From Candidatus Cloacimonadota bacterium (GTDB taxonomy: Bacteria > Cloacimonadota > Cloacimonadia > Cloacimonadales > Cloacimonadaceae), in NCBI GenBank assembly GCA_023421135.1, contig JAEZUG010000072.1, positions 1 through 64,000 of the forward strand: a DNA stretch of 64,000 bases, in the 5' to 3' direction. The notes under the pieces were generated by a model. That model was not told the origin of the DNA, ran no database searches, and saw nothing but the letters and a program-made list of their open reading frames with translations. Numbering within the stretch: the stretch's first letter is position 1; every line of letters begins with the position of its first letter. The translations under genes and the position numbers were made by a program. Shown in pieces: positions 1-8,553 of this stretch.

Positions 1-485
1 TTCTGATCCAGAGCAAGAGCCGGAACTACGGTGTCCGCTATATCCTCGGGCAGAATGGTTATATTGTAAACCGGGTAATTCTCGTTGCCATCAATATGGT
101 CAGCCTTTAGTGAAATGGCATTAAGGCATACTCTCTTCATCTCCAGGGGCTGGCTCTTGTTTTCATAGTAGAACAGCAGTTCCACCACTCCTGAGGATAG
201 GCTTTCGCCATCATCAAGATAGGCGCTGATCTGTTCCAGAGTATCTTTTACTACCACAGCTCCTTTGCAGGTTCCATCATGAAGTAAGCCAATTTCCTTT
301 AGGTCGGTTAAGTCAATATTCTTTAGATCAAGGTAAACGGGAGTGTAGTCGGGCTTTTCCGTGTAAATGAAGGCAAGTGGTGTATCCTTTGTCTTAGGAT
401 CGACAGGGGGAGCTTCATTCCATTGGAATTCATGTTCATACCGAGTTTGAACAATGACCATATCACCGGGATTTAGGGTAAGCAT
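1..485 (-). CDS. Unknown protein, N-terminal 161 residues, cut by window edge
   Basis: An uninterrupted reading frame runs from ATG at 485 to the left edge. The start is supported by an AAGGGG ribosome site three bases upstream. The protein begins MLTLNPGDMVIVQTRYEHEF and has no signal peptide or membrane segment. It is rich in Asp, Leu and beta-type residues, with the stretch LLFYYENKSQ near residue 104. I do not recognise the family. The gene lies apart from the plus-strand infC block, with about 0.7 kb of non-coding DNA between them. The true C-terminus is outside the window, so its full size and role cannot be judged. Confidence 0.7.
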   Translation of the reverse strand, partial: MLTLNPGDMVIVQTRYEHEFQWNEAPPVDPKTKDTPLAFIYTEKPDYTPVYLDLKNIDLTDLKEIGLLHDGTCKGAVVVKDTLEQISAYLDDGESLSSGVVELLFYYENKSQPLEMKRVCLNAISLKADHIDGNENYPVYNITILPEDIADTVVPALALDQ

Positions 486-1173
486 TTTCCCCTTAAGACA
501 TGATAACCCACTATTTGTCAAGAATTTGAATTGAGTGTTTTTCCGAGAAGTGCAATATATGTTGCAACAATTCCACAGAATATGACCCCCATGCCTGTTA
601 GGTTTACCCTAAATACCTATCTTGCTTCCAGATAGCTCTCTCGTTAAACTGATTACCCATAACTTAGTGCAGGATAAACCTTTCCTTAACTTTCGCTAAA
701 GGATCGCTAAGGCTACGTTAAGGCATCGCTAAAGAAGCAAAGGAGGGAGCAGGGGGGGTGGATTTGGTGGAGTGTCTGGGGTGAATCTCCCAGTCTAGGC
801 CTGGCGTCATAGCCCGGAGGGCGAAAGATCATAGCGAGGCTTCCCTCTCATGGGAATGACCAAATCCAATAATGCTAGTGTGTCTCATCATATCGTATTT
901 GTCAACAATGTTATAGGATCAATTGTCCAAGGAAGAGCAATTTGAAGTTCTAAGTGAGGGTTTACAGTCTCCTTGAAAGTGTCTCATGAGAATCGGACAA
1001 GTGAGATAGAGATTCAAAAGCTTTTCTTGACAGAATTTTAGCTGCTCAGAACATGGGAACAAATGAAGCTGCTTGCTTCTGCCTTATGGCTGAAAATGCT
1101 TGTAAGGCTATGATTTAATAAAATACTTAGATACAGATAAAAGTATTACTGTGAAGCGAGCGGCGCCACAATT
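486..1173. other. Non-coding stretch between the left-edge gene and infC
   Basis: No convincing protein frame or RNA gene was seen here. It holds a short run of similar units around 705-735 (ATCGCTAAGG, then CATCGCTAAAG), a small palindrome TGCAATATATGTTGCA near 552, and a TTGACA at 1027-1032 that could be a -35 box for the infC operon, although no good -10 lies at the right distance. The rest looks like unstructured spacer or the remains of a decayed gene. Confidence 0.5.
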
Positions 1174-1221
1174 GTGGTTGCCGCTCCTTTCATTTCCGGT
1201 AAGAAGGAGGTTCTTATAATC
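1158..1221 (+). promoter_or_regulatory. infC leader hairpin, strong ribosome site and AUA/AUC start
   Basis: GAGCGGC (1158-1164) pairs with GCCGCTC (1180-1186) around an inner CCAC/GTGG helix. Downstream a full AAGGAGG lies at 1204-1210, followed at 5 and 8 bases by in-frame ATA (1216) and ATC (1219). No ATG, GTG or TTG follows at a usable distance. Rare AUU/AUC/AUA starts are known for infC, where IF3 represses its own translation by rejecting such codons. The hairpin may add further control; that part is inference. Confidence 0.65.
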
Positions 1222-1875
1222 CGGATAAAAAAAGGTAAGGCCAGAACCAAGGAAGTTGTGCCCAAGGAACGGATCAACAACCAGATCACAGCTTCCACAG
1301 TGCGCCTGATCGACCCAGAAGGAAAGATGATTGGTGTTGTGAACACCCGGGAAGCTCTGCGCAGAGCAGAAGAGGCCGGAATGGACCTGGTGGAGATATC
1401 TCCCACAGCCGAGCCGCCTGTATGCCGCATCCTGGACTTTAGCAAGTATTATTATCAAAAAGAAAAGAAGGTTAGAGAGGCTCGCAAGAAACAGCACGAG
1501 ATCGAGATCAAAGAGATCAAGTTTGGCCCCAATACTGAAGAGCACGACTATAACTTCAAGAAAAACAATGCCATTAAATTCCTCAAGCAGCACAACAAGG
1601 TAAAGTTCACCATCAGGTTCCGAGGCCGTCAAATGGCCCATAAAGACCGGGGTTATGGTGTGTTGGACAACCTCAAGCTGGACCTGGCTTATCTGGCTGA
1701 TATCGATTCCGAGCCGGTAGCCGATAGGAATCTGCTTTCCATGATCATGTCTCCCAAAAAAGACATTGATAAGATCGTGGAAAAACTGGGCAAAGCTGCT
1801 GCTCCGGAAGCCCAGCCGGAACCCGCTCCTGCACCCGAGCAAAGTCCAGAACCAACAGAAGAGCCAGAAAGCTGA
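1216..1875 (+). CDS. infC: Translation initiation factor IF-3
   Basis: IF-3 binds the 30S subunit, keeps it apart from 50S and checks the start codon and initiator tRNA. The N-domain is seen at ERINNQITASTVRLIDPEG and the characteristic VEISPTAEPPVCRILDF; the C-domain includes KFTIRFRGRQMAHKDRGY. I place the start at ATA 1216 (or ATC 1219) because a perfect AAGGAGG sits just upstream. A frame from GTG 1174 is open but would place that ribosome site inside the gene. The last 25 or so residues are a Pro/Glu/Ala-rich tail not present in compact IF-3 proteins. It heads the standard infC-rpmI-rplT order. Family assignment is certain; the exact start codon is inference. Confidence 0.95.
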   Translation: MIRIKKGKARTKEVVPKERINNQITASTVRLIDPEGKMIGVVNTREALRRAEEAGMDLVEISPTAEPPVCRILDFSKYYYQKEKKVREARKKQHEIEIKEIKFGPNTEEHDYNFKKNNAIKFLKQHNKVKFTIRFRGRQMAHKDRGYGVLDNLKLDLAYLADIDSEPVADRNLLSMIMSPKKDIDKIVEKLGKAAAPEAQPEPAPAPEQSPEPTEEPES

Positions 1876-1915
1876 TATTCAGCCTGATATATAGAATCAT
1901 TTAAGGAGATATAAA

Positions 1916-2110
1916 ATGCCAAAGATCAAGACAAACAGATCTGCTGCCAAGCGATTTAGACTCACCGGTACCGGCAAAGTCAAACGTCACCATGCTAAAG
2001 CAGCCCATATCAAAACCAAAAAAACACCCAAGCTCAAACGGGCCCTCCGCTCCAGCGCTATCGTTCGCAAATGTGACGAGAGCAGAATCTACCGGATGCT
2101 GGGAAAATAA
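1916..2110 (+). CDS. rpmI: 50S ribosomal protein bL35
   Basis: This 64-residue, very basic protein starts MPKIKTNRSAAKRFRLTGTG and contains KRHHAKAAH, both typical of bL35, a late-assembling protein of the large subunit. The ribosome site AAGGAG lies 7 bases before the ATG. It sits 40 bases after infC and 12 bases before rplT, the usual operon order. In other bacteria L20 represses rpmI and rplT translation by binding the leader RNA; I did not find a clear L20 binding structure here, so such control is only possible. Confidence 0.97.
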   Translation: MPKIKTNRSAAKRFRLTGTGKVKRHHAKAAHIKTKKTPKLKRALRSSAIVRKCDESRIYRMLGK

Positions 2111-2122
2111 AGGAGAATAAAG

Positions 2123-2473
2123 ATGCCAAGAACTACTAATAACGTCGCTGCCCATCGTAGAAGAAAGGGTTACCTCCTTGCCGCCAGAGGAAACTTTGGT
2201 CTTCGTGGTAATACCTATCGCCTGGCTCGCCAAACCGTTGAGAGAGGAATGGCCTTTGCCTTTGCCCACCGCAAGCAGAAGAAGAGACAATTCCGTCGTC
2301 TCTGGATCGTCCGTATCAATGCCGCTTGCAGAATGCAGGACATTTCCTATAGCAAGTTCATCAATGGGCTTCATAAAGCCAATATAGAAATCAACCGCAA
2401 GACTTTGGCTCACCTTGCCTGGCACGATGCTGAGGCTTTTAACAAATTGGTTGAGATTGCCAAAACTGTCTAA
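2123..2473 (+). CDS. rplT: 50S ribosomal protein bL20
   Basis: This 116-residue basic protein is of standard length and begins MPRTTNNVAAHRRRKGYLLA; the conserved YRLARQTVERGMAFAFAHRK and LWIVRINAACR stretches are present. bL20 binds 23S rRNA early in large-subunit assembly and represses its own operon in several bacteria. An AAGGAG site precedes the ATG. A strong hairpin terminator follows at 2507-2540, so this is the last gene of the infC operon for at least part of the transcripts. Confidence 0.97.
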   Translation: MPRTTNNVAAHRRRKGYLLAARGNFGLRGNTYRLARQTVERGMAFAFAHRKQKKRQFRRLWIVRINAACRMQDISYSKFINGLHKANIEINRKTLAHLAWHDAEAFNKLVEIAKTV

Positions 2474-2506
2474 CGTAAGATAATAAACCAGTTAATCATA
2501 TAGATT

Positions 2507-2540
2507 CAGAGACGTGGACAGCCCGCGTCTCTGTTTTGTT
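2507..2540 (+). terminator. Rho-independent terminator or attenuator between rplT and pheS
   Basis: CAGAGACG (2507-2514) pairs perfectly with CGTCTCTG (2526-2533) and is followed by TTTTGTT. It lies only 24 bases before the pheS start, leaving no room for a full promoter after it. Some transcription therefore either reads through or begins inside this region. Confidence 0.8.
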
Positions 2541-2563
2541 TAGTATAAAATAGAGGTTACAAA

Positions 2564-3595
2564 GTGCAAAATGAACTGAATATAATGCTTCAGGAAGCGC
2601 TGGGAGCTATTGCGAGCTGCAAAACTGCCAATGATATACTGAATGCCAGAGCTCAGTATCTGGGAAAGAAAAGCTTGCTGAACAGCCTCTTTGGGCGCAT
2701 GAAAGAGCTCAGTCCAGAAGACAGGCCAGCTTATGGGGCTCAGATCAACCTGGTGCGTCAGGAGCTGGAAAAGGCTCTTTTGGAGCAAGATAAAGCTATC
2801 AAAGAGGCCGCCTGGATATCCAGTGCGAATCTGGATATTGATAGCACCCTGCCAGGCATCTATGCAGAACGGGGTTCTCTTCACCCTGTCACAGTGGTTA
2901 AACGAGAGATTGATAGAATTTTCATGAATATGGGCTTTGATATAGCAGAAGGCAATGAGATCGAAGATGAGTTTCACAATTTTGACGCTCTCAACACTCC
3001 TGCCGACCACCCCTCCCGTAACCTGGCAGATACCTTCTATCTGGAAGATGGCATGTTACTCCGAACTCAGACCTCCACAGTGCAAATCCGGGTAATGGAG
3101 CAATTCAAGCCTCCCATCAGAATAATTTCTCCGGGAAGGTGTTATCGTAACGACAAGCCGGATCCCTCCCACTCTCCCATCTTTCATCAGGTGGAAGCTC
3201 TGGTGGTGGATAAAGGTGTTTCAATGAGTGATCTGAACGACACTCTTTTAAATTTTGCCACCGCCATGTTTGGTTATGGCGTCAAGACACGAATTCGGCC
3301 TCATTTCTTCCCCTTCACGGAGCCCAGCGCAGAGATGGATATAAGCTGTGTGATCTGCTCAGGAAAGGGTTGCCGCATGTGCAAAAACAGCGGCTGGCTG
3401 GAAATGGGCGGGGCCGGCATGGTGGATCCCAACGTTTTCAAAGCAGTGGGCATAGACCCCGAAGTATATTCCGGTTTCGCTTTCGGACTAGGTATAGAAC
3501 GTATTGCCCTGCTAAAGTATAACATCCCGGATATGCGCATCCTCTTTGAGAACGATCTCCGGGCGCTCAGACAATTCCGCGGGAGTTCATTATGA
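2564..3595 (+). CDS. pheS: Phenylalanine--tRNA ligase alpha subunit
   Basis: PheS carries the class II aminoacylation core and forms an alpha2-beta2 enzyme with PheT in the cytoplasm. The 343-residue length is normal. An N-terminal helical arm is followed by GSLHPVT, the motif-2 segment GRCYRND, and motif 3 GFAFGLGIERIALL. The usual C-x2-C-type segment CVICSGKGCRMC and GMVDP also match. The start is GTG at 2564 with GAGG eight bases upstream; the first in-frame ATG is seven codons further in and lacks such a site. The stop overlaps the pheT ATG (ATGA), which implies translational coupling. Confidence 0.97.
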   Translation: MQNELNIMLQEALGAIASCKTANDILNARAQYLGKKSLLNSLFGRMKELSPEDRPAYGAQINLVRQELEKALLEQDKAIKEAAWISSANLDIDSTLPGIYAERGSLHPVTVVKREIDRIFMNMGFDIAEGNEIEDEFHNFDALNTPADHPSRNLADTFYLEDGMLLRTQTSTVQIRVMEQFKPPIRIISPGRCYRNDKPDPSHSPIFHQVEALVVDKGVSMSDLNDTLLNFATAMFGYGVKTRIRPHFFPFTEPSAEMDISCVICSGKGCRMCKNSGWLEMGGAGMVDPNVFKAVGIDPEVYSGFAFGLGIERIALLKYNIPDMRILFENDLRALRQFRGSSL

Positions 3596-6150
3596 AGATA
3601 TCCATAAACTGGCTCAAAGAATATATAGACCTATCCGAAAGCACGCCTCAGCTTAGCGACGCACTCACCTTTTCGGGTATTGAGGTGGAAGGTATCACAG
3701 AGCTTGCTGCTCTTCAGGACAGCATTATCACTGCCCGGGTAGTGAGTGCAGAGCCCGTGCCCAAATCCGACCACCTCCATAAGTGTAAAGTTGATATTGG
3801 TACCTTTGAAGGTCTGGATCGCAGCCTGCTGGACGAGGATGGCCTGCTGGATATCGTCTGTGGTGCGCCTAATTGCCGCGCCGGGATCATCGCTGTTCTC
3901 GCCCTTCCGGGAACCGTCTTTGGAGATCTGATTATTAAGTCTGCCAAGCTACGTGGCTGTGCTTCAAACGGGATGCTATGCTCTGAACGAGAGCTGGGAC
4001 TATCCGATAACCATGCCGGGATTATTGAGCTGCCTCCCGATACACCGGTGGGGATATCACCCAATCCGCTGTTTAATCTGCCGGATCAGATCTTCGAACT
4101 GGAGATCACACCTAATCGCAGCGACTTGCTGAGTGTTTTGGGCATAGCAAGGGATCTCTCTGCTTGCCTCAACCGGGAAATGAAACAAGTTCAGATGCCT
4201 ACTTTCAACCAAGGAGAAACCCGGATAGGATTGAAGCTGGAGCTTCGGGATCCAGAGCTTTGTCCCAGATATACTGCCCGGCTCTTTGAGAATGTGCAGA
4301 TTAAGCCCTCCCCACTTTGGCTGAAGACTCTGCTTACCAAGCTAGGTTTACGTCCCATCAATAACATCGTGGATATCACAAACTATGTGATGCTGCTCAC
4401 TGGGCAGCCATTGCATGCTTTTGATTATGAACTGCTGGAAAAAGAAGAACTTCAGGACGAGCATCCTGCGGTGATAATTCGCAGAGCTCGCTCGGGAGAG
4501 TCCATCCTGGCACTTGATGGTGTAAGCTATAAACTGGATGAAGCAGATCTGGTGATTGCCGATGGCAAGAAGCCTTCTGCTCTGGCAGGAGTGATGGGTT
4601 CGGAGCAATCCGGTGTGAGCGATAAAACCCGCCACATCGTGCTGGAATCGGCCTCTTTTAACCCCGGCTCGATCCGCCGAACTTCCTACAAGCATAAGCT
4701 GAGCACAGATTCTTCCTATCGCTTTGAGCGTCATCTTTCAGCTCAGAAGGTTATTATGGCCTCCGATCTGGCTAGTGGCTTGTTCAATGAGTTCGCAGCC
4801 CCTACTGCCATCAGTACCCTTATGGATAAAGACGCATCTATGCATGATCAACTGATACTTGGACTTAGGCCATCAAGGTTCAAGAACTTGATTGGTTATA
4901 GCCTGTCAGATGATGAGATCCGTTGTTATCTGGAGAGATTGGGGCTGGTTTTCATCCAATATGGCACTTGGCAGGAAGGCAGGATAACAGATGCCTCCGC
5001 TCTACATTGCCATCATGCCATGGAGATAGCCGCGGGCAAGACAGAGCTCTCCGAGGATCTTGATTGCATTCACAGCCACTACTACTGCATTCCATCTGAC
5101 AGAATAGACTTGGAACGTGAGATAGACCTGATCGAAGAACTGGCTCGTTTGGCAGGATACGATAGGGTACCGCAGAGGACGATTCCTTCTCAGATAATGG
5201 ATCGTCATGCCTATTTCCAGAGGCAGAAACTCACAGATTACTTTGTCTCAAGAGCTTTCTACGAAACTCTCACATATAGCTGGGACGATCCTGCTTTGAT
5301 GCAGCGCTTGGGTTATGCTGAACATGACGTTATGATGCAGATGCCCAGGATCAAGAATCCGCAAGATTCCACTCAAGCCGTGATGAGAAGCAGCCTCTTG
5401 CCCTCCTTACTGGGTAGATTGCTTTACAATCTGAATTACGGTGAGAGGGAGATCAGACTGTTTGAGCTCTCCAAAGTATATCAACTGATCAATGGCAAGA
5501 ACCAAGAGCATTACAGCTTGGTGGCAGTGCTGACGGGCTCAGCCGAGAGAGAGCATTGGATGAGCAGGCCCGAAGCCCTCAAGCTCTTCCATGTGAAAGG
5601 TATAGTGGAGCAAGTGCTGGAGCTGCTTGGCTTTTCCTCAGTTGAGCCAGCAGATCTCCATGAACCATACTACGTTCCTGGAAGCGGGTTTAGCTATCTG
5701 GGTAGTCAGAGAGAACTTGCTGCCTTTGGTATGTTACGGCCGGATATTGCTGAGGCTTTCGGGATAGATACCATCACCCTGAAGCAGGATATCTGGGTGA
5801 TTCACCTTGAAGTGCAAAATCTTTCAGAAGCCACCAGGAATCTACCGGTGATCTTCAAGCCAGTCTCAAGATTTCCACAGGTAACAAGGGATATATCTTT
5901 CTTGTTGAAAAAGGAACACTCCTATCGGAAGCTGGAAGAAACGATTCTAGCGCTCAAATCTGATATCATAGAATCAGTTAGCGTATTCGATGAGTACCGT
6001 TCTGATAAACTGCCCCAAGGATTTAGAAGTGTTTCCTTGCATTTACAGCTCAGAGATCAACAAAAAACATTGACAGAAGAACGGATTGAAGAGCTTGTAG
6101 ATTTTGTGATAAAAAAGCTCCAGAGTGATCTGGATATCATTATGAGGTAA
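3592..6150 (+). CDS. pheT: Phenylalanine--tRNA ligase beta subunit
   Basis: PheT supplies tRNA recognition and editing of Tyr-tRNA(Phe). Seen in order: the N-terminal segment MKISINWLKEYIDL, an EMAP/OB tRNA-binding domain (about 40-150, with SDHLHKCKVD and GAPNCRAG), the B3/B4 editing domain (NITNYVMLLTGQPLHAFDY preceded by RPINNIVD), a B5 domain, the catalytic-like core and a C-terminal FDX-ACB anticodon-binding domain (FPQVTRDISFLL). At 852 residues it is slightly longer than most; extra sequence lies around residues 440-500, including the Cys/His-containing DLDCIHSHYYC segment. It overlaps pheS by four bases and is followed five bases later by the zapB-like gene. Confidence 0.96.
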   Translation: MKISINWLKEYIDLSESTPQLSDALTFSGIEVEGITELAALQDSIITARVVSAEPVPKSDHLHKCKVDIGTFEGLDRSLLDEDGLLDIVCGAPNCRAGIIAVLALPGTVFGDLIIKSAKLRGCASNGMLCSERELGLSDNHAGIIELPPDTPVGISPNPLFNLPDQIFELEITPNRSDLLSVLGIARDLSACLNREMKQVQMPTFNQGETRIGLKLELRDPELCPRYTARLFENVQIKPSPLWLKTLLTKLGLRPINNIVDITNYVMLLTGQPLHAFDYELLEKEELQDEHPAVIIRRARSGESILALDGVSYKLDEADLVIADGKKPSALAGVMGSEQSGVSDKTRHIVLESASFNPGSIRRTSYKHKLSTDSSYRFERHLSAQKVIMASDLASGLFNEFAAPTAISTLMDKDASMHDQLILGLRPSRFKNLIGYSLSDDEIRCYLERLGLVFIQYGTWQEGRITDASALHCHHAMEIAAGKTELSEDLDCIHSHYYCIPSDRIDLEREIDLIEELARLAGYDRVPQRTIPSQIMDRHAYFQRQKLTDYFVSRAFYETLTYSWDDPALMQRLGYAEHDVMMQMPRIKNPQDSTQAVMRSSLLPSLLGRLLYNLNYGEREIRLFELSKVYQLINGKNQEHYSLVAVLTGSAEREHWMSRPEALKLFHVKGIVEQVLELLGFSSVEPADLHEPYYVPGSGFSYLGSQRELAAFGMLRPDIAEAFGIDTITLKQDIWVIHLEVQNLSEATRNLPVIFKPVSRFPQVTRDISFLLKKEHSYRKLEETILALKSDIIESVSVFDEYRSDKLPQGFRSVSLHLQLRDQQKTLTEERIEELVDFVIKKLQSDLDIIMR

Positions 6151-6154
6151 ATAG

Positions 6155-6496
6155 ATGGAAAATTACGCCAGCAATCTTCAAGAGAAGATACAGAAACTGA
6201 TAGACCAATACACCAGTATTAAAAAGAAGTATGATGAAGCCATGGAGGAAATTAACCTCCTGACTGAACAGAACGTTCAACTGATCGATCAGGTCGAAGA
6301 CCACACTAAACAAGGGCAGACCAGTGCAGAACTCCTTTCGGGGCTGGAAAATGAACTTGCTGAAGCAAAGACAGAGCTGGAGAACCTGAAGAAAGAAAAC
6401 CAAGAGCTGAAACAAAGCCTGCAGAGCTTCGAATCAATCGCCAATGAAGCCCTGAGTAAACTGGACGATATCTTCCCGGATATTGAGGAAGCATGA
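6155..6496 (+). CDS. Small coiled-coil protein, ZapB-like
   Basis: This 113-residue protein is almost entirely a predicted coiled coil, rich in Glu, Lys, Gln and Leu, for example ENLKKENQELKQSLQSFE. It lacks a signal peptide. ZapB is a short coiled-coil partner of ZapA that supports the FtsZ ring in Enterobacteria. Here the next gene is zapA, overlapping by four bases (ATGA), so a ZapB-type role is a good inference. Coiled coils are hard to assign by sequence alone, and a generic scaffold protein cannot be excluded. GAGG precedes the ATG. Confidence 0.7.
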   Translation: MENYASNLQEKIQKLIDQYTSIKKKYDEAMEEINLLTEQNVQLIDQVEDHTKQGQTSAELLSGLENELAEAKTELENLKKENQELKQSLQSFESIANEALSKLDDIFPDIEEA

Positions 6497-6762
6497 CATC
6501 AATCGAAGTGGCGATTTTTGGACGAGTTTACAGACTCCGAACCAGTGACCCGGAATCTACTTTATTAGTAGCGGCCGAGTTAGATCGTCAGCTAAACGAA
6601 CTTAAGGAACGTTACGAGATAATGGACTTTAGCAAGCTCCTCTTGTTAGTTGCACTGCAGCAACAAGAAGAAGTTCAGAGCCTGAAGAAGAATTACCAGA
6701 CTCAGGGTAAAGAACTGGAGCGTTTGAATCAGATGATTTCCAAAATTTTGGGAGATATCTAG
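6493..6762 (+). CDS. zapA: Cell division protein ZapA
   Basis: ZapA cross-links FtsZ filaments at the division ring. The 89-residue size fits. The N-terminal globular part IEVAIFGRVYRLRTSDPE matches the family signature, and a C-terminal coiled coil follows (QQQEEVQSLKKNYQTQGKEL). The ATG overlaps the stop of the coiled-coil gene before it. A structured non-coding stretch, probably 6S RNA, comes directly after, as seen downstream of zapA in many bacteria. Confidence 0.88.
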   Translation: MTSIEVAIFGRVYRLRTSDPESTLLVAAELDRQLNELKERYEIMDFSKLLLLVALQQQEEVQSLKKNYQTQGKELERLNQMISKILGDI

Positions 6763-6763
6763 A

Positions 6764-6940
6764 TATTGGCCTGCCTGTCTCGTGATATGAATTGCATAAA
6801 AGCCGAGGAATAATTGGGAGTCAAGCCATTGGTAGCATGCGTGCCGGTTTGCCGGATACATAAAGCCAAACTAAGGTAGATTCCCCCCTGCAATAATGGC
6901 TTGTACTGACAAGCATACACGGACAACGCGGGCCTTAAAT
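6764..6940 (+). ncRNA. ssrS: Probable 6S RNA
   Basis: The 231-base gap after zapA carries no protein frame but folds well. GGCCTGC (6768-6774) pairs with GCGGGCC (6928-6934), and TGTC (6776-6779) with GACA (6922-6925), giving a long closing stem. Inside, CAAGCCATT (6822-6830) pairs perfectly with AATGGCTTG (6895-6903). The apical part, with GGTAGCATGCGTGCCGG then ATAAAGCC, resembles the apical arm of E. coli 6S RNA. Length (about 175) and position after zapA agree with ssrS. A run of seven T lies at 6955-6961. 6S RNA binds the housekeeping RNA polymerase in slow growth. The alternative is a leader element of rny. Confidence 0.6.
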
Positions 6941-6993
6941 TTTGAAAGCAATGTCTTTTTTTACAGACTGAATAGATTAATGAGGAAACTAAG

Positions 6994-8553
6994 ATGAATT
7001 ACATACTGATTGGTGCCGGTGCACTGGGAGGATTTCTCCTTGCACTGATTATATACCTTCTCCAACGCAATACCGCCTTCAAGATGATCTCTCAATCCAA
7101 CACTATAGCTGATGAGATCAAAAACAACGCAGTGAAAGAGGCTGAATCCGCCAAGAAAGCCGCTCTGATTGAAGCCCGCGATGAATGGTTCAAGCAGAGA
7201 AAGATTATGGAAGAAGAGATCAAAGAGAGACAAAAGGAACTTCGCATCCAGGAAAAGAAATACAATGAAAGACTGGGAAGTCTGGATAAACGCCTTGACT
7301 CTCTTGATAAGAAGGAAAACAACCTAACTGAACAAGAACGTAAGCTGAAAGGCAAAGAAGAAGAGCTTGCTGTGAAGCACTCTGATGCCGATGCTCTGCT
7401 GGTTGCACAGAAAGAAAAGCTGACTGAAATTGCTGGCATCAGCCGGGATGAAGCTCTGCAAAAGCTGCGTGATGAGCTCTTAAGTCAAGCCAGAGCCGTG
7501 GTCGCCAATGAAGCCAAGCTTACCATCGAACAGCTTAAGCTGGATTTGAACCGCAAGGCAGGAGAGATGCTCTCCACAGCTATTCAAAGAATGGCGGTTG
7601 ATCATGTCTCTGAAACCACTGTTTCCGTTGTATCTCTACCATCAGATGAGATGAAGGGTAGAATTATCGGAAGGGAAGGCAGAAACATCCGCACCTTCGA
7701 GAAAGCTTCCGGAGTTGATCTGATCATAGACGACACTCCCGAAGCCGTAGTACTATCTTGTTTTGATCCTGTACGCAGGGAAATTGCCAGGCTGGCACTC
7801 GAGAAATTGATCTCCGATGGCAGAATCCATCCCGGACGCATCGAGGAAGTCATCGCCAAAACCACCAAAGAGATGGATGAGACTCTCATAAAAATCGGTG
7901 AAAAAGCAGTTCTTGAAACGAATATCCACAATATCAGCCCCAACCTCATCAAGGTTTTGGGCCGCCTGAACTACCGCACCAGTTACGGTCAGAATGTACT
8001 TCAGCATTCTATTGAAGCAGCCTGGATCTGTGGAATCCTGGCCGCTGAACTCAAGCTGGATCAGGAGCTGGCTCGCAGAGCCGGATTGCTTCACGATATT
8101 GGCAAGGCCGTGGATCACGAGTTTGACGGCACTCACGCCATCATTGGTGCCAATCTTGCCCGTAAGAATGGGGAAGGTAAGCTTATAGTCAATGCCATCG
8201 AAGCTCACCATGAAGAAGTGGAAGCCACATCGGTCTATGCAGCTTTAGTGCAAGCCTCAGACGCCATCTCCGGAGCCCGTCCCGGAGCTCGCCGGGAGAT
8301 GTTGGAGACCTACATGCAACGCCTGGCCAAGCTGGAAGAGATTGCAAACTCTGTTGAAGGTGTAAACAAATCCTACGCCATACAGGCCGGCAGAGAGCTG
8401 AGAATTATTGTCGAACCAGCTTTGATTGAAGATAGCCAGACTCCGCTACTGGCCACAGAGATTGCTGCTCAGATAGAGAAAGAAGTGCAGTATCCTGGTC
8501 AGATAAAAGTGACTGTGATCAGAGAAACCAGACAGATAGCAATGGCTAAATAG
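6994..8553 (+). CDS. rny: Ribonuclease Y
   Basis: RNase Y is a membrane-anchored endoribonuclease that starts mRNA decay. The 519 residues show the family layout: an N-terminal membrane helix (residues 1-22), a long charged coiled coil (about 30-190), a KH domain (MKGRIIGREGRNIRTFE) and an HD domain with the LLHDIGKAVDHE metal-binding motif. Length and every domain are standard. It is followed by ymdB with a one-base overlap, the same pairing as in Bacillus. Confidence 0.97.
   Translation: MNYILIGAGALGGFLLALIIYLLQRNTAFKMISQSNTIADEIKNNAVKEAESAKKAALIEARDEWFKQRKIMEEEIKERQKELRIQEKKYNERLGSLDKRLDSLDKKENNLTEQERKLKGKEEELAVKHSDADALLVAQKEKLTEIAGISRDEALQKLRDELLSQARAVVANEAKLTIEQLKLDLNRKAGEMLSTAIQRMAVDHVSETTVSVVSLPSDEMKGRIIGREGRNIRTFEKASGVDLIIDDTPEAVVLSCFDPVRREIARLALEKLISDGRIHPGRIEEVIAKTTKEMDETLIKIGEKAVLETNIHNISPNLIKVLGRLNYRTSYGQNVLQHSIEAAWICGILAAELKLDQELARRAGLLHDIGKAVDHEFDGTHAIIGANLARKNGEGKLIVNAIEAHHEEVEATSVYAALVQASDAISGARPGARREMLETYMQRLAKLEEIANSVEGVNKSYAIQAGRELRIIVEPALIEDSQTPLLATEIAAQIEKEVQYPGQIKVTVIRETRQIAMAK

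Noticed and set aside
1108..1842. Minus-strand open frame of 244 codons
   Set aside because: It is antisense to infC and shows low-complexity hydrophobic runs without a domain.
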